Shown here piece after piece: positions 15,711 through 23,417 of a DNA stretch of 64,000 bases (position 1 is its first letter; each line of letters starts with the position of its first letter). The notes under the pieces were generated by a model. It saw only the letters and a list, made by a program, of their open reading frames with translations, was not told where the DNA came from and did no database searches. Location of the stretch: assembly GCF_000585375.1 (NCBI RefSeq), contig NZ_KK073874.1, positions 9,087,913 to 9,151,912 of the forward strand, given 5' to 3'. The position numbers and the translations under genes are program-made. The stretch is from Cryptosporangium arvum DSM 44712. Its GTDB lineage: Bacteria > Actinomycetota > Actinomycetes > Mycobacteriales > Cryptosporangiaceae.

Positions 15711-16576
15711 AAGCTCGTCGCCGCGGCGACGGTGCGGGACGCGTACGAACTGCCGAAGAGGACGCAGTGCACCAGCAGCGGGAACAGCTGGTGCAGGCCG
15801 ACGCGCTCACCCCAGCCCGCGGCCAGCGGCGAGGCCTCGTCGTAGGCGGCGAGCACGGTCTCCAGGAACGGAAGGCCGAACAGCGCGAGCATCGCCAGGT
15901 CGGTTTCGCGGTGCCCGCCGTAGGTCGCCGGGTCGATCAACCACCAGCCCTCGACGTCGCCGACCCGTCCGGGGAGAACGTTGCCCGACCACAGGTCACC
16001 GTGCAGCCGCGCGGGCGGTTCCGGCGGGCCCGCGACATCCGGGACACGCGCCAGTGCGGCGTCGATCGTGGACGCTTGCCCGGCGGTCAGCGCCCCGCCG
16101 TCACGCGCGCGTCGCAGCAGTGGCTCGCACCGATGTTTCACGTAGAACGTCGGCCAGTCCGGCTCGGGGGTGTTCGGCAGCGGCAGCGTGGCCAGCACGC
16201 CGTCGGTCTCGGCGCCGAACGTCGGCTCTCCGGTCGCGTGCAGCGCCGCCAGGCGGCGGCCGAACTCCCCGGCCCCGGCCGCGGTGGGCGTGGTCCGGTC
16301 GACCCAGGCCGTGACCAGCATCTCCGGCACGGCGGTGAAGACCTCGGGAATCCTCACGGCCCCGGCGTCGGTGAGCCGTCGCAGCGAGCGGCCCTCGGCC
16401 GGAAGCGCGGCGCTCGGCTCCGCGGTGACCTTGGCGAACAGGCTCGTACCGTCGTCGAGCGTCCAGCGCTCGACCCGGCCGCCCTTCGCACCGCCGAGTG
16501 GCGTGATGCGAATCCGCTGGTGCTCGACGAGCCGCGGAATCGTCTCCGGGTGCGCACGCAGGTAGTCGAGGTCCAC
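15707..16576 (-). CDS. Fructosamine kinase family protein
   Basis: A 289-residue kinase-fold protein of the fructosamine/ketosamine-3-kinase family. It shows an ATP-lysine strand SLFAKVTAE, the catalytic loop RLHGDLWSGNVLPG (HGDxxxxN) and the metal site WWLIDPATYGGHRETDLAMLALFG, which is the family's signature D-P-A-x-Y-G-G-x-R-E-x-D-L-A-M. These enzymes phosphorylate ketoamines formed by glycation and so help deglycate proteins or small amines. GTG 16576 is used, only 17 bases from the divergent peptidase start, so the two promoters must overlap coding DNA. Confidence 0.92.
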   Translation of the reverse strand: MDLDYLRAHPETIPRLVEHQRIRITPLGGAKGGRVERWTLDDGTSLFAKVTAEPSAALPAEGRSLRRLTDAGAVRIPEVFTAVPEMLVTAWVDRTTPTAAGAGEFGRRLAALHATGEPTFGAETDGVLATLPLPNTPEPDWPTFYVKHRCEPLLRRARDGGALTAGQASTIDAALARVPDVAGPPEPPARLHGDLWSGNVLPGRVGDVEGWWLIDPATYGGHRETDLAMLALFGLPFLETVLAAYDEASPLAAGWGERVGLHQLFPLLVHCVLFGSSYASRTVAAATSF

Positions 16577-16593
16577 TGGTGTTTTGTAACAGC

Positions 16594-17610
16594 ATGGAGA
16601 TGCCGACGGTCGTCCGCGCCGGAAATACCAACAGCCTGGTCGACGTGCCGGGAATCCGCGTCGGCCAGGCGCAGCGACGCGGTGACGGCTGGCTGTCCGG
16701 GGTGACCGTGGTGCTGCCGCCGCCGGACGGTGCCGTCGGCGGCGTCGACGTGCGCGGCGGCGGGCCCGGCACGCGTGAAACCGATGTGCTCGACCCCCGG
16801 AAGCTGGTGGAGAAGGTCCACGGCATCGTCCTGACCGGCGGATCCGCGTTCGGGCTGGCCTCGATCGACGGTGTCGTCAGCCGGCTCGCGGACGACGGGA
16901 TCGGCTTCCCGGTCGGGAACGGCGTGGTTCCGATCGTGCCGGGCGCGGTCATCTTCGACCTGGCCCGCGGCGGCGACTTCCGATCCACACCCGACGCCGC
17001 GCTCGGCGCCGCGGCGTACGACGCGGCGACGGCCCACGTCGAGATCGGCAGCGTCGGCGCGGGCACGGGTGCGGTGGCCGGCGGGTTGGCCGGCGGAGTC
17101 GGGACGGCCAGCGCGGTCCTCAGTGACGGGTACACCGTCGCCGCGCTCGCGGTCGTGAACGCGGCCGGCAGCGCGGTCGATCCGCGTACCGGCGTGCTCC
17201 ACGGCATCAGCGACGGTCTGCCCGGCGAGTTCGACCTACGCGCGCCGGCCCCGGAGGAGGTGGAGCGCTGGATCGGACCGTCCGAACCCGGCCGGTTCAA
17301 CTTCAACACCACGCTCGGCGTCATCGCCACCGACGCGCCGCTGAGCAAGGCCGGCTGCGGCGGGCTGGCCTCGGCGGCCCACGACGGGCTGGCCCGTGCG
17401 CTGCGCCCGGCCCACACGATCACCGACGGGGACACCGTGTTCGCGCTGTCCACCGGCGTCGGCGAGCCGCTGACCGGTATCGACCAGCGTGCCGTGCAGA
17501 TCGTGGCGGCCGACTGCCTGAGCCGCGCGATCGCCCACGGCGTCCTGGCCGCCTCCGATCGCCGGGACGCGCGCTCGTACCGGGCGTTGTTCCCGAGCGC
17601 GATTCGCTAG
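16594..17610 (+). CDS. P1 family (DmpA/S58-type) aminopeptidase
   Basis: A protein of about 338 residues of the self-processing L-aminopeptidase D-Ala-esterase family. Recognisable parts are SLVDVPGIRVGQAQ at the N-terminus, VLTGGSAFGLASIDGV, VPIVPGAVIFDL and the processing site FNTTLGVIATDAPLSK, where cleavage before a Thr would create the nucleophile of the beta chain. Alternative starts are GTG 16579 and ATG 16600; ATG 16594 gives the usual short N-terminus. It is divergent from the fructosamine kinase gene. The natural peptide substrate is unknown. Confidence 0.88.
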   Translation: MEMPTVVRAGNTNSLVDVPGIRVGQAQRRGDGWLSGVTVVLPPPDGAVGGVDVRGGGPGTRETDVLDPRKLVEKVHGIVLTGGSAFGLASIDGVVSRLADDGIGFPVGNGVVPIVPGAVIFDLARGGDFRSTPDAALGAAAYDAATAHVEIGSVGAGTGAVAGGLAGGVGTASAVLSDGYTVAALAVVNAAGSAVDPRTGVLHGISDGLPGEFDLRAPAPEEVERWIGPSEPGRFNFNTTLGVIATDAPLSKAGCGGLASAAHDGLARALRPAHTITDGDTVFALSTGVGEPLTGIDQRAVQIVAADCLSRAIAHGVLAASDRRDARSYRALFPSAIR

Positions 17611-17654
17611 ATTCCGGTCCGCCGACGAGGCTCACGGGGCTACCGTGACCGTCC

Positions 17655-18164
17655 ATGGCACGGGCTTGGGCCGTCGGCGCGGCCGCGTCGGTTTTCGCGC
17701 TCCTGTTGTACGAGAGCGCACGAGGCTGGGCTTCGACGATGGGGCCCGACCTGGTGACCCCGCTGTTCCTCCTGCTGTCCTACGTCGGCATCGGCACCGC
17801 CACCGGACACGCCGCGGTCTCGCTGACCGGCAAGCCCCGGCGGGCGTGGCCGGCCGTCCTGGTGGTCTCGGTGGTGGGGGCCGTGCTCATCGGCTGGGGG
17901 CGCGACGCCGAGCTGCTGCGCCCGGCGCTGGGTGCGATCCCGGCCGCGCTGGGCGGCGGAGCGTGCACCGCGGTGGGCGGGTGGCTCGGGTTGGTGCTGC
18001 CGAACGTCCATCGGGCGGCGGCACCGGTGTCGGTGCTGAGGTCGCTGAAGACCGTGGAGCTCCGCCCGCGGCGGACGCCGGTGACCACCGCCGGCCGCCA
18101 TCACGAACGGCCGGCTCCGCCTGCGCCGACCGACGAGCCCGACATCCTCGAGTTCGGTCGTTAG
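17655..18164 (+). CDS. Hypothetical membrane protein
   Basis: A 169-residue protein with four hydrophobic segments (about 5-22, 34-55, 65-82 and 90-115) and a hydrophilic, Pro-rich C-terminal tail from about residue 130 ending in DEPDILEFGR. I do not recognise the family. The ATG at 17655 follows the peptidase gene by 44 bases on the same strand. The last four bases overlap the end of the convergent fdhD gene. Confidence 0.6.
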   Translation: MARAWAVGAAASVFALLLYESARGWASTMGPDLVTPLFLLLSYVGIGTATGHAAVSLTGKPRRAWPAVLVVSVVGAVLIGWGRDAELLRPALGAIPAALGGGACTAVGGWLGLVLPNVHRAAAPVSVLRSLKTVELRPRRTPVTTAGRHHERPAPPAPTDEPDILEFGR

Positions 18165-18985
18165 AGCTCGATGCGCTCGGCGCCGGCGTAGATGTTCATG
18201 GTCTCGCCGCGCAGGAACCCGACGAGCGTCATACCCGCCTCGGCCGCGAGGTCGACCGCCAGCGTCGACGGTGCCGACACCGCGGCCAGTAAGGGCACAC
18301 CCGCCATCACGGCCTTCTGCACGAGCTCGAACGACGCCCGGCCGCTCACCATCAGCACCTGGCTCTTCGCCGGCACGGCGCCCGCTTTGAGGGCCGCGCC
18401 GAAGACCTTGTCCACCGCGTTGTGCCGCCCCACGTCCTCACGGACGATGCTCAGCTCGCCGTCCGGACCGGCGAGCGCGGCCGCGTGCAACCCACCCGTG
18501 CGGTCGAACACGCGCTGGGCCTCGCGCAGCCGGTCGGGCAGCTTCGCCAGCACGTCCACGCCGATCCGCAGCGGATCCTCGTCGACCCGGAACGAGCTCT
18601 GCGTCCGCACCGCGTCGATCGACGCCTTGCCGCAGATGCCGCACGAGCTCGTCGTGTAGACGTTCCGCGTGATGTCGGGCGTCGGCGGCGCCACCCCGGC
18701 CGCCAGCACGACGTCCATGACGTTGTAGGTGTTCTGCCCGTCCGGGCCGGTGCCCAGGCAGTAGCGCGCGCCCGCCACCTGCTCCGGTGCCGTCACGACG
18801 CCCTCGCTGAGCAGGAACCCGTGCACCAGGTCCACGTCGTCGCCGGGCGTCCGCATCGTCACCGCGAACGACTGCCCGTTGACGCGGATCTCCAGCGGCT
18901 CCTCGGCCACGAGGGTGTCGGGTCGGCGAGTCTGTTCGGAACCGTTCACACGAACCACCGGTCGGCGTCCGGTCACCCTGCCCAT
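18161..18985 (-). CDS. fdhD: Formate dehydrogenase accessory sulfurtransferase FdhD
   Basis: A 274-residue protein of the FdhD family, which passes sulfur from a cysteine desulfurase to the molybdenum cofactor of formate dehydrogenase. Seen directly: SSCGICGKASID with the Cys115-x2-Cys118 pair used for sulfur transfer, GGLHAAAL, REDVGRHNAVDKVFG, MVSGRASFELVQKA and the late AGMTLVGFLRGETMNIYAG. Length and start (ATG 18985, GGAG upstream) agree with the family. It is divergent from mobA with a 44-base gap, forming the first cofactor group. No formate dehydrogenase is in the window. Confidence 0.96.
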   Translation of the reverse strand: MGRVTGRRPVVRVNGSEQTRRPDTLVAEEPLEIRVNGQSFAVTMRTPGDDVDLVHGFLLSEGVVTAPEQVAGARYCLGTGPDGQNTYNVMDVVLAAGVAPPTPDITRNVYTTSSCGICGKASIDAVRTQSSFRVDEDPLRIGVDVLAKLPDRLREAQRVFDRTGGLHAAALAGPDGELSIVREDVGRHNAVDKVFGAALKAGAVPAKSQVLMVSGRASFELVQKAVMAGVPLLAAVSAPSTLAVDLAAEAGMTLVGFLRGETMNIYAGAERIEL

Positions 18986-19029
18986 GGTGTTCTCCTCGCG
19001 GTCGACAGTATTCAGCGTACTTTCGATTC

Positions 19030-19665
19030 GTGGATTCGTACGGGGCGATCGTGCTCGCCGGTGGACAGGCCCGGCGGTTGGGCGGTGTGCACAAACCCGG
19101 TCTGCTGATCGGTGGCGTCCCGTTGCTGCACCGGGTGCTGGCCGCGGTGCCCGGTGCGCGCCCCCGCGTCGTCGTCGGGCCCACTCAGCCGGTTCCCGCC
19201 GACGTGCTGGTGGTGCGCGAGAGCCCCGCGGGTGGCGGACCGGTCGCGGCGCTCGCCGCGGGATTGACGGCCGTCGGCGACGTCGAGCTGGTCGCGTTGC
19301 TCGCCGGCGACCTGCCGTTCCTCACCGTCGCGGTGCTGGCGTCGCTGCGTGAAGCCGCCCGTGACCAGCCGGGCGCGGTGCTGATCGACGCCGACGGCCG
19401 GGACCAGTTCCTGGCCGGGGTGTACCGCGTCTCCGCCCTGGCCGAGGCGCTGCGCTCCGTCGGGCCCCCGTCCGGGGTGCCGATGCGGCGGGTCGTCGCC
19501 GGGTTGCAACTGGCCCGCGTGCGGGTATCGCCCGACGGCGCACCGCCGTGGCTCGACTGCGACGATGCCGACGACGTCCGGGCCGCCGAGCGGCTCGCGT
19601 CCGGAGACGACGTCCGGGCCGCTGAGCGGCTCGCGTCCGAACACACCGAGGAGGCAAGCGGATGA
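19030..19665 (+). CDS. mobA: Molybdenum cofactor guanylyltransferase MobA-like (NTP transferase)
   Basis: A 211-residue nucleotidyltransferase with the MobA signature LAGGQARRLGGVHKP (GTP-binding loop and Lys), ESPAGGGPVAALAAGL and a metal-binding LLAGDLPFL. MobA attaches GMP to molybdopterin to form the guanine dinucleotide cofactor. GTG 19030 is the start. The C-terminal end carries an exact tandem duplication (DDVRAAERLAS twice) not expected in the fold. The gene overlaps the DUF6457 gene by 4 bases (ATGA) and is divergent from fdhD, supporting a cofactor role. Confidence 0.9.
   Translation: MDSYGAIVLAGGQARRLGGVHKPGLLIGGVPLLHRVLAAVPGARPRVVVGPTQPVPADVLVVRESPAGGGPVAALAAGLTAVGDVELVALLAGDLPFLTVAVLASLREAARDQPGAVLIDADGRDQFLAGVYRVSALAEALRSVGPPSGVPMRRVVAGLQLARVRVSPDGAPPWLDCDDADDVRAAERLASGDDVRAAERLASEHTEEASG
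19570..19638 (+). repeat. 36-base tandem duplication inside mobA
   Basis: Bases 19570-19602 recur at 19606-19638 with a single C/T difference, a period of 36 bases (12 codons) in frame. The encoded unit is DDVRAAERLASG. It looks like a recent in-frame slippage event. Confidence 0.9.
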
Positions 19666-19919
19666 GCACCTTGGACGACTGGGTGGCAGCCGTCACCGTG
19701 GACCTGGGCCTGGAACACCGGGTAGACCGCGCGCTGGTGCTCGACCTGGCGCGCGACGTCGCGCACGGCGTCGCCCGGCCGGCCGCGCCGCTGACCACGT
19801 TCCTGCTCGGCCTGGCCGTGGGGGCCGGCGCCGATCCCCGGGAGACCGCGGCGAAGATCGCCGCGCTCGCCGAGGGCTGGGACCCCGACCGGGTCTCCGA
19901 GACGACGCTGGAGGACTGA
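19662..19919 (+). CDS. DUF6457-family protein
   Basis: An 85-residue, all-helical small protein ([42 protein letters not shown], a final [12 protein letters not shown]) that matches DUF6457. Known members sit beside mobA or fdhD, or are fused to MobA, so a cofactor role is likely but untested. The ATG overlaps the mobA stop as ATGA, giving translational coupling. No enzymatic residues stand out. It is followed after 4 bases by the thiamine-binding protein gene. Confidence 0.8.
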   Translation: MSTLDDWVAAVTVDLGLEHRVDRALVLDLARDVAHGVARPAAPLTTFLLGLAVGAGADPRETAAKIAALAEGWDPDRVSETTLED

Positions 19920-19923
19920 AGCC

Positions 19924-20217
19924 GTGATAGTCGCTTTTTCGGTCAGCCCGATGGGAACCGGCGAGTCGGTCGGGGAGGCCGTCGCCGCGGCGGTGCGGGT
20001 GGTCCGCGAGAGCGGCCTGCCCAACCACACCGACGCGATGTTCACCTCGATCGAGGGTGAGTGGGACGAGGTGATGGACGTGGTGAAGCGGGCCGTCGAG
20101 GCCGCCGGGGTCGGCGCCGGCCGCGTCAGCCTGGTACTCAAGGCCGATATCCGACCGGGCGTCACCGACGGCCTGACCAGCAAGGTCGCCACCGTCGAGC
20201 GCTTCCTGGCGGACTAG
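19924..20217 (+). CDS. MTH1187-family thiamine-binding protein
   Basis: A 97-residue ferredoxin-like-fold protein of the MTH1187/YkoF family: [22 protein letters not shown], then [26 protein letters not shown] and [12 protein letters not shown]. Relatives bind thiamine or its pyrimidine moiety as small multimers. GTG 19924 lies 4 bases after the DUF6457 stop, so it is probably in the same transcript, although it has no known link to molybdenum cofactor. Its end overlaps the convergent lipoprotein gene by 4 bases. Confidence 0.88.
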   Translation: MIVAFSVSPMGTGESVGEAVAAAVRVVRESGLPNHTDAMFTSIEGEWDEVMDVVKRAVEAAGVGAGRVSLVLKADIRPGVTDGLTSKVATVERFLAD

Positions 20218-20693
20218 ATCCCGCTCTGGACGAGCCAGTTGTCGCCGCTCTTCACGAGCGTGAAGCCACTGCCGCTGCTGACGTCGGGCGCGGCGTGGTG
20301 CGACGTCTTGGTCGTCGTCTTCTTCTTGCCGTTCTTGTCCTTCTTGGTGGTCTTCGTGGTCTCCTCGACCTCGAGATCACCATCGCGGACCGTGGCGGTT
20401 GAGCCCTTGACTTGGACGTCGTTCACGTCGATCTCGTCCAGGTCGTCACGTACGCCGCTGGACAGGTCGGCGTACCGCTTGCTGAGCGCGGAGGCGCAGT
20501 CGCCGCCCAGCTTCTGCTTGGCCTTCGAGTCGACGTAGTCGCAGGCTTGCCGGTAATCCTGCTCGCCGACCTCGTCGAGATACTCGGACAGCGCCGTCCG
20601 AACCTTGTCCTCGTTCGAGGACGAACAGCCCGTCAGCACCGTGGCCAGCGTGGCTGCGGCCGCCGTCGCTAGGAGGACAGGACCTAACCGCAT
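20214..20693 (-). CDS. Predicted lipoprotein of unknown function
   Basis: A 159-residue protein with a lipoprotein signal: [17 protein letters not shown] then the lipobox LTGC, giving the lipidated Cys22. The mature part starts with an NTF2-like helix pattern ([25 protein letters not shown]), which suggests a DUF4878-type fold, then a Lys/Thr-rich stretch [14 protein letters not shown] and a C-terminal [14 protein letters not shown]. The ATG at 20693 follows GAAGGAG; longer starts lack a signal. The outer face of the membrane is the expected location. Confidence 0.8.
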   Translation of the reverse strand: MRLGPVLLATAAAATLATVLTGCSSSNEDKVRTALSEYLDEVGEQDYRQACDYVDSKAKQKLGGDCASALSKRYADLSSGVRDDLDEIDVNDVQVKGSTATVRDGDLEVEETTKTTKKDKNGKKKTTTKTSHHAAPDVSSGSGFTLVKSGDNWLVQSGI

Positions 20694-20866
20694 GACTCTC
20701 TTTTCTCCTTCATAACCGGACCTCGTGTCCGATCCCACAACGAGTGTGCGGTGGAAGCGTCGAAGGAAGGATTGTTGAGTCAGCCACCCGTCATACGGGC
20801 AAGTAGGGCAGCACTAGGGTTGCCGAAGCGCGCCTGAGGCCGCGAACGCATGACACAGGAGGCGCC

Positions 20867-22321
20867 ATGCCGGGATTCGACTGGTCCAGTGTGCCCACCA
20901 GGCTGGCCGCCGAACTGGCGCGTGAACTCGCGCTGGAAGAGGCGGCGGGAGGCCCGGCGGCCGCACTGCGGGCCACGTTCGGTCCGGTACCGCGCGTCGA
21001 TTTCGTCCGGATTGCGTGGCCGATTCTGCGTGACGGCTGGCTCGTCTCGGACGCCGACGCACGCTCCGACGTCGTCGCCGGACTACGCGCCGCCGGGCTC
21101 GGCGACCACGAGACGGCTCCGCGCGGCGCCGACGCACAACTCGCCTACCTGCGGTCTTGCCGGAACAACCGGCGGCTGCGACAACTCGTGCTCGACCGGT
21201 TCCTGGAACTGGGTGAAGATGACGTCCACGAGATCCGTGAACCGGGCGAAGACGGGGGGCCAGTGCCGAAGCCGAAGCGTGCCAACTCTCGACGGCGCCC
21301 GGTGGAGGGCTCACCTCTTCCGCTCCCCGAGGACCCGTCGACGGTGGACCTCGGCGCGAAGGTCGAGGCCGCCTGGAGCGAGCTGCGTTCGGCGCTGGCC
21401 GGCGTGCTCGCCCAGCTGGAGCTCGGCGCTCAGCTCACGATGACGCTCGACCCCACCGCGGGCGGCACCGGTGACGCCACGTACACGGTCGAGTTCGTGA
21501 TGTTCGACGAGAACCTGCTGCACGCCGAGGCGGTCGGCAACGCCGCGCTGCCACCGGGGCACCGGCTCGACCGGCACGCGATCGCCGATCTGGTGGCGCT
21601 GGGGTGGTCGCCGCCCGGCGTCGTCGACGGCACCACCGACAACTTCGGACTCCAGATGCCGACGTCGGACGCCGACCGGTTGGCCGCGATCGCGATCCGG
21701 ACGCTGCGCGAGGTCTACGGCACACCGCACCCCGCGTTCCTCACGTACTCGGCCACCGCGCTGGAGGGTGAGGTCGAGGTGCTCTCGCTCGGCGCCGCCC
21801 GGCGGGTGCCCGGCGGCGGTTCGTCCGCGGGCGCGCCCGCCGCTCACGATCCGGCGGCTCCGCTGCCCGACCGCGTCCGCGCGGTGGTCTCCGAGCTGCT
21901 GGCGCGGCCGGTCGACGAGCTCCCGCTGGACGCCGACGGCGACATCGCGATCCGCAGCGGCTCGGCGATGGTGTTCGTCCGGATCACCGACGACCCACCG
22001 CTGGTCGAGGTGTCGTCGCCGGTGTTGACCGAGGTACGGGCCACGCAGCGGCTCTACGAGCGGCTCTCGGCGCTGACCAAGACGCTGCCGGTCGGCCGGT
22101 TGTACCTGGAGGACGACACGGTCTGGGCGTCGGTCGGGGTGTTCGGCACCGACTTCCAGCCGACCCACCTGTCGACCGCGATCCGGGTCATGACCGGCCT
22201 GGCTGACGTGCTCGACGACCGCCTCCAGGGCGACTTCGGGGGCAAGGTCTTCTTCGGCGAAGCACTCCCGGAACGCCGCGAACCGGGGCCGCACGGCGAG
22301 CGGACCGGGATGTACCTGTGA
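20867..22321 (+). CDS. YbjN/TY-Chap-domain protein
   Basis: A 484-residue protein with two parts joined by a basic Pro-rich linker (about 128-150). The N-terminal about 125 residues are helical, with a pattern LRSCRNNRRLRQLVLDRFLELG. The rest contains two YbjN/type III chaperone-like alpha-beta domains: TYTVEFVMFDENLLHAEAVGNAALPPGHRL-type sequence at about 200-290 and a clearer YbjN unit near 350-470 (AMVFVRITDDPPLVEVSSPVL, YLEDDTVWASVGV). Such TY-Chap domains are predicted to bind peptides. ATG 20867 follows GGAGG. It stands alone, downstream of a divergent lipoprotein. Confidence 0.72.
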   Translation: MPGFDWSSVPTRLAAELARELALEEAAGGPAAALRATFGPVPRVDFVRIAWPILRDGWLVSDADARSDVVAGLRAAGLGDHETAPRGADAQLAYLRSCRNNRRLRQLVLDRFLELGEDDVHEIREPGEDGGPVPKPKRANSRRRPVEGSPLPLPEDPSTVDLGAKVEAAWSELRSALAGVLAQLELGAQLTMTLDPTAGGTGDATYTVEFVMFDENLLHAEAVGNAALPPGHRLDRHAIADLVALGWSPPGVVDGTTDNFGLQMPTSDADRLAAIAIRTLREVYGTPHPAFLTYSATALEGEVEVLSLGAARRVPGGGSSAGAPAAHDPAAPLPDRVRAVVSELLARPVDELPLDADGDIAIRSGSAMVFVRITDDPPLVEVSSPVLTEVRATQRLYERLSALTKTLPVGRLYLEDDTVWASVGVFGTDFQPTHLSTAIRVMTGLADVLDDRLQGDFGGKVFFGEALPERREPGPHGERTGMYL

Positions 22322-22421
22322 GTTCGGGGTATCCGTTGCACGGTTTCGTCGGTGGGCTCTGGTAGGAATCCCCCCAAGACGCGGGCTCGGAATAGGAGCC
22401 CGACGCACTGGAGGAGGCAGG

Positions 22422-23291
22422 ATGCCGACCACCCGCAGCCGAGGGCTGTCCACTGCCGACCTCGACTCGCTCCGTACGGCGGTCGAGGCCGGACGGAAGC
22501 CCAAGGTCCAGTTCACCTCGGCGGCCGGGCAGATCGCCGGCCAGATCGGCCAGGTCGTCCGCCTGGACGACCCGTCCGCCGACGAGTGGGTCGTAGTTCG
22601 GTTCGGTCGGGACGAGCTCCCGTTCGCCCCGACCGATCTGCAGATCGCGCCGAAGGCCCCGCCGCGTCAGAAGGCCGTCCCCAAGGCGGCGATCGCGCCT
22701 GCGGGTGTCGAGTCCGTGGCCACGGCGCCGAGCGCACCGCCGGCCGCGGTGGCCGCCGCCACGTCCACCGCCACCCGCCCGGTCACCGCGGCCGCCACCC
22801 CGGCCGAGGCCGCCGCTTCGGCCAAGCCGGCCACTACGGCCAAGCCGGCCGCACCGGTCACTGCGACCAAACCGGCCGCACCGGCCGCCGCGGCTCGGGT
22901 GGTCGAGGCGCCGAAGCCGGCGCCTACCGCTCCGCGGCCCGTTTCACCGACGGTCGACGACGGTGCGGCGAAGCCGGCCGCGAAGGCGCGTCCCGCGCGC
23001 AAGGCCGGCGCCAAGCGTGCTCCCGACCTCACGGTGACGCTCGCCCACCACGAGGGCCACTGGACGGTCTCCGCCGCCCGCGGGGCCCGGGTCCTGGTGA
23101 AGCCGACGTCCGTCCGCGCGGCCGACGCGCTGAAGATGGTCGGGCTCCTCGAGTCGCCCGCAGTCGCCGACGCCGTCGACGAGATCGTGTCCGCGGCTCG
23201 CGCCGAGGCCGAGGAGCAGGCCGAACGCCTCCGGCAGCAGCTGGCCGAGGTCGAGGCGGCGCTGGCCGATCTGTCGGACCCCGAGGAGTAG
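22422..23291 (+). CDS. Ala/Pro-rich conserved hypothetical (DUF6319-like)
   Basis: A 289-residue protein. Residues about 8-85 form a compact N-terminal domain (LSTADLDSLRTAVEAGRKPKVQFT, then VVVRFGRDELPFAPTDL) that resembles the DUF6319 family. Residues about 85-200 are a low-complexity Ala/Pro/Lys linker, and the C-terminal about 80 residues hold a small globular part (VTLAHHEGHWTVSAARGARVLVKP) and a coiled-coil end. Function unknown. ATG 22422 follows GGAGGCAGG. It is upstream of the dynamin-like pair and may be cotranscribed with it. Confidence 0.62.
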   Translation: MPTTRSRGLSTADLDSLRTAVEAGRKPKVQFTSAAGQIAGQIGQVVRLDDPSADEWVVVRFGRDELPFAPTDLQIAPKAPPRQKAVPKAAIAPAGVESVATAPSAPPAAVAAATSTATRPVTAAATPAEAAASAKPATTAKPAAPVTATKPAAPAAAARVVEAPKPAPTAPRPVSPTVDDGAAKPAAKARPARKAGAKRAPDLTVTLAHHEGHWTVSAARGARVLVKPTSVRAADALKMVGLLESPAVADAVDEIVSAARAEAEEQAERLRQQLAEVEAALADLSDPEE

Positions 23292-23417
23292 GCCCTAGTA
23301 GGCCGGTTGGCCGGTACTTCGTCACGTTCGCCCCGCCTGCCGACGGTAATCTCCGTGGCGGACACGCCGAGTGATGACGGCGGCAGCTCGACCGGAGAGC
23401 GAAGGGCGGGGCTCGGG

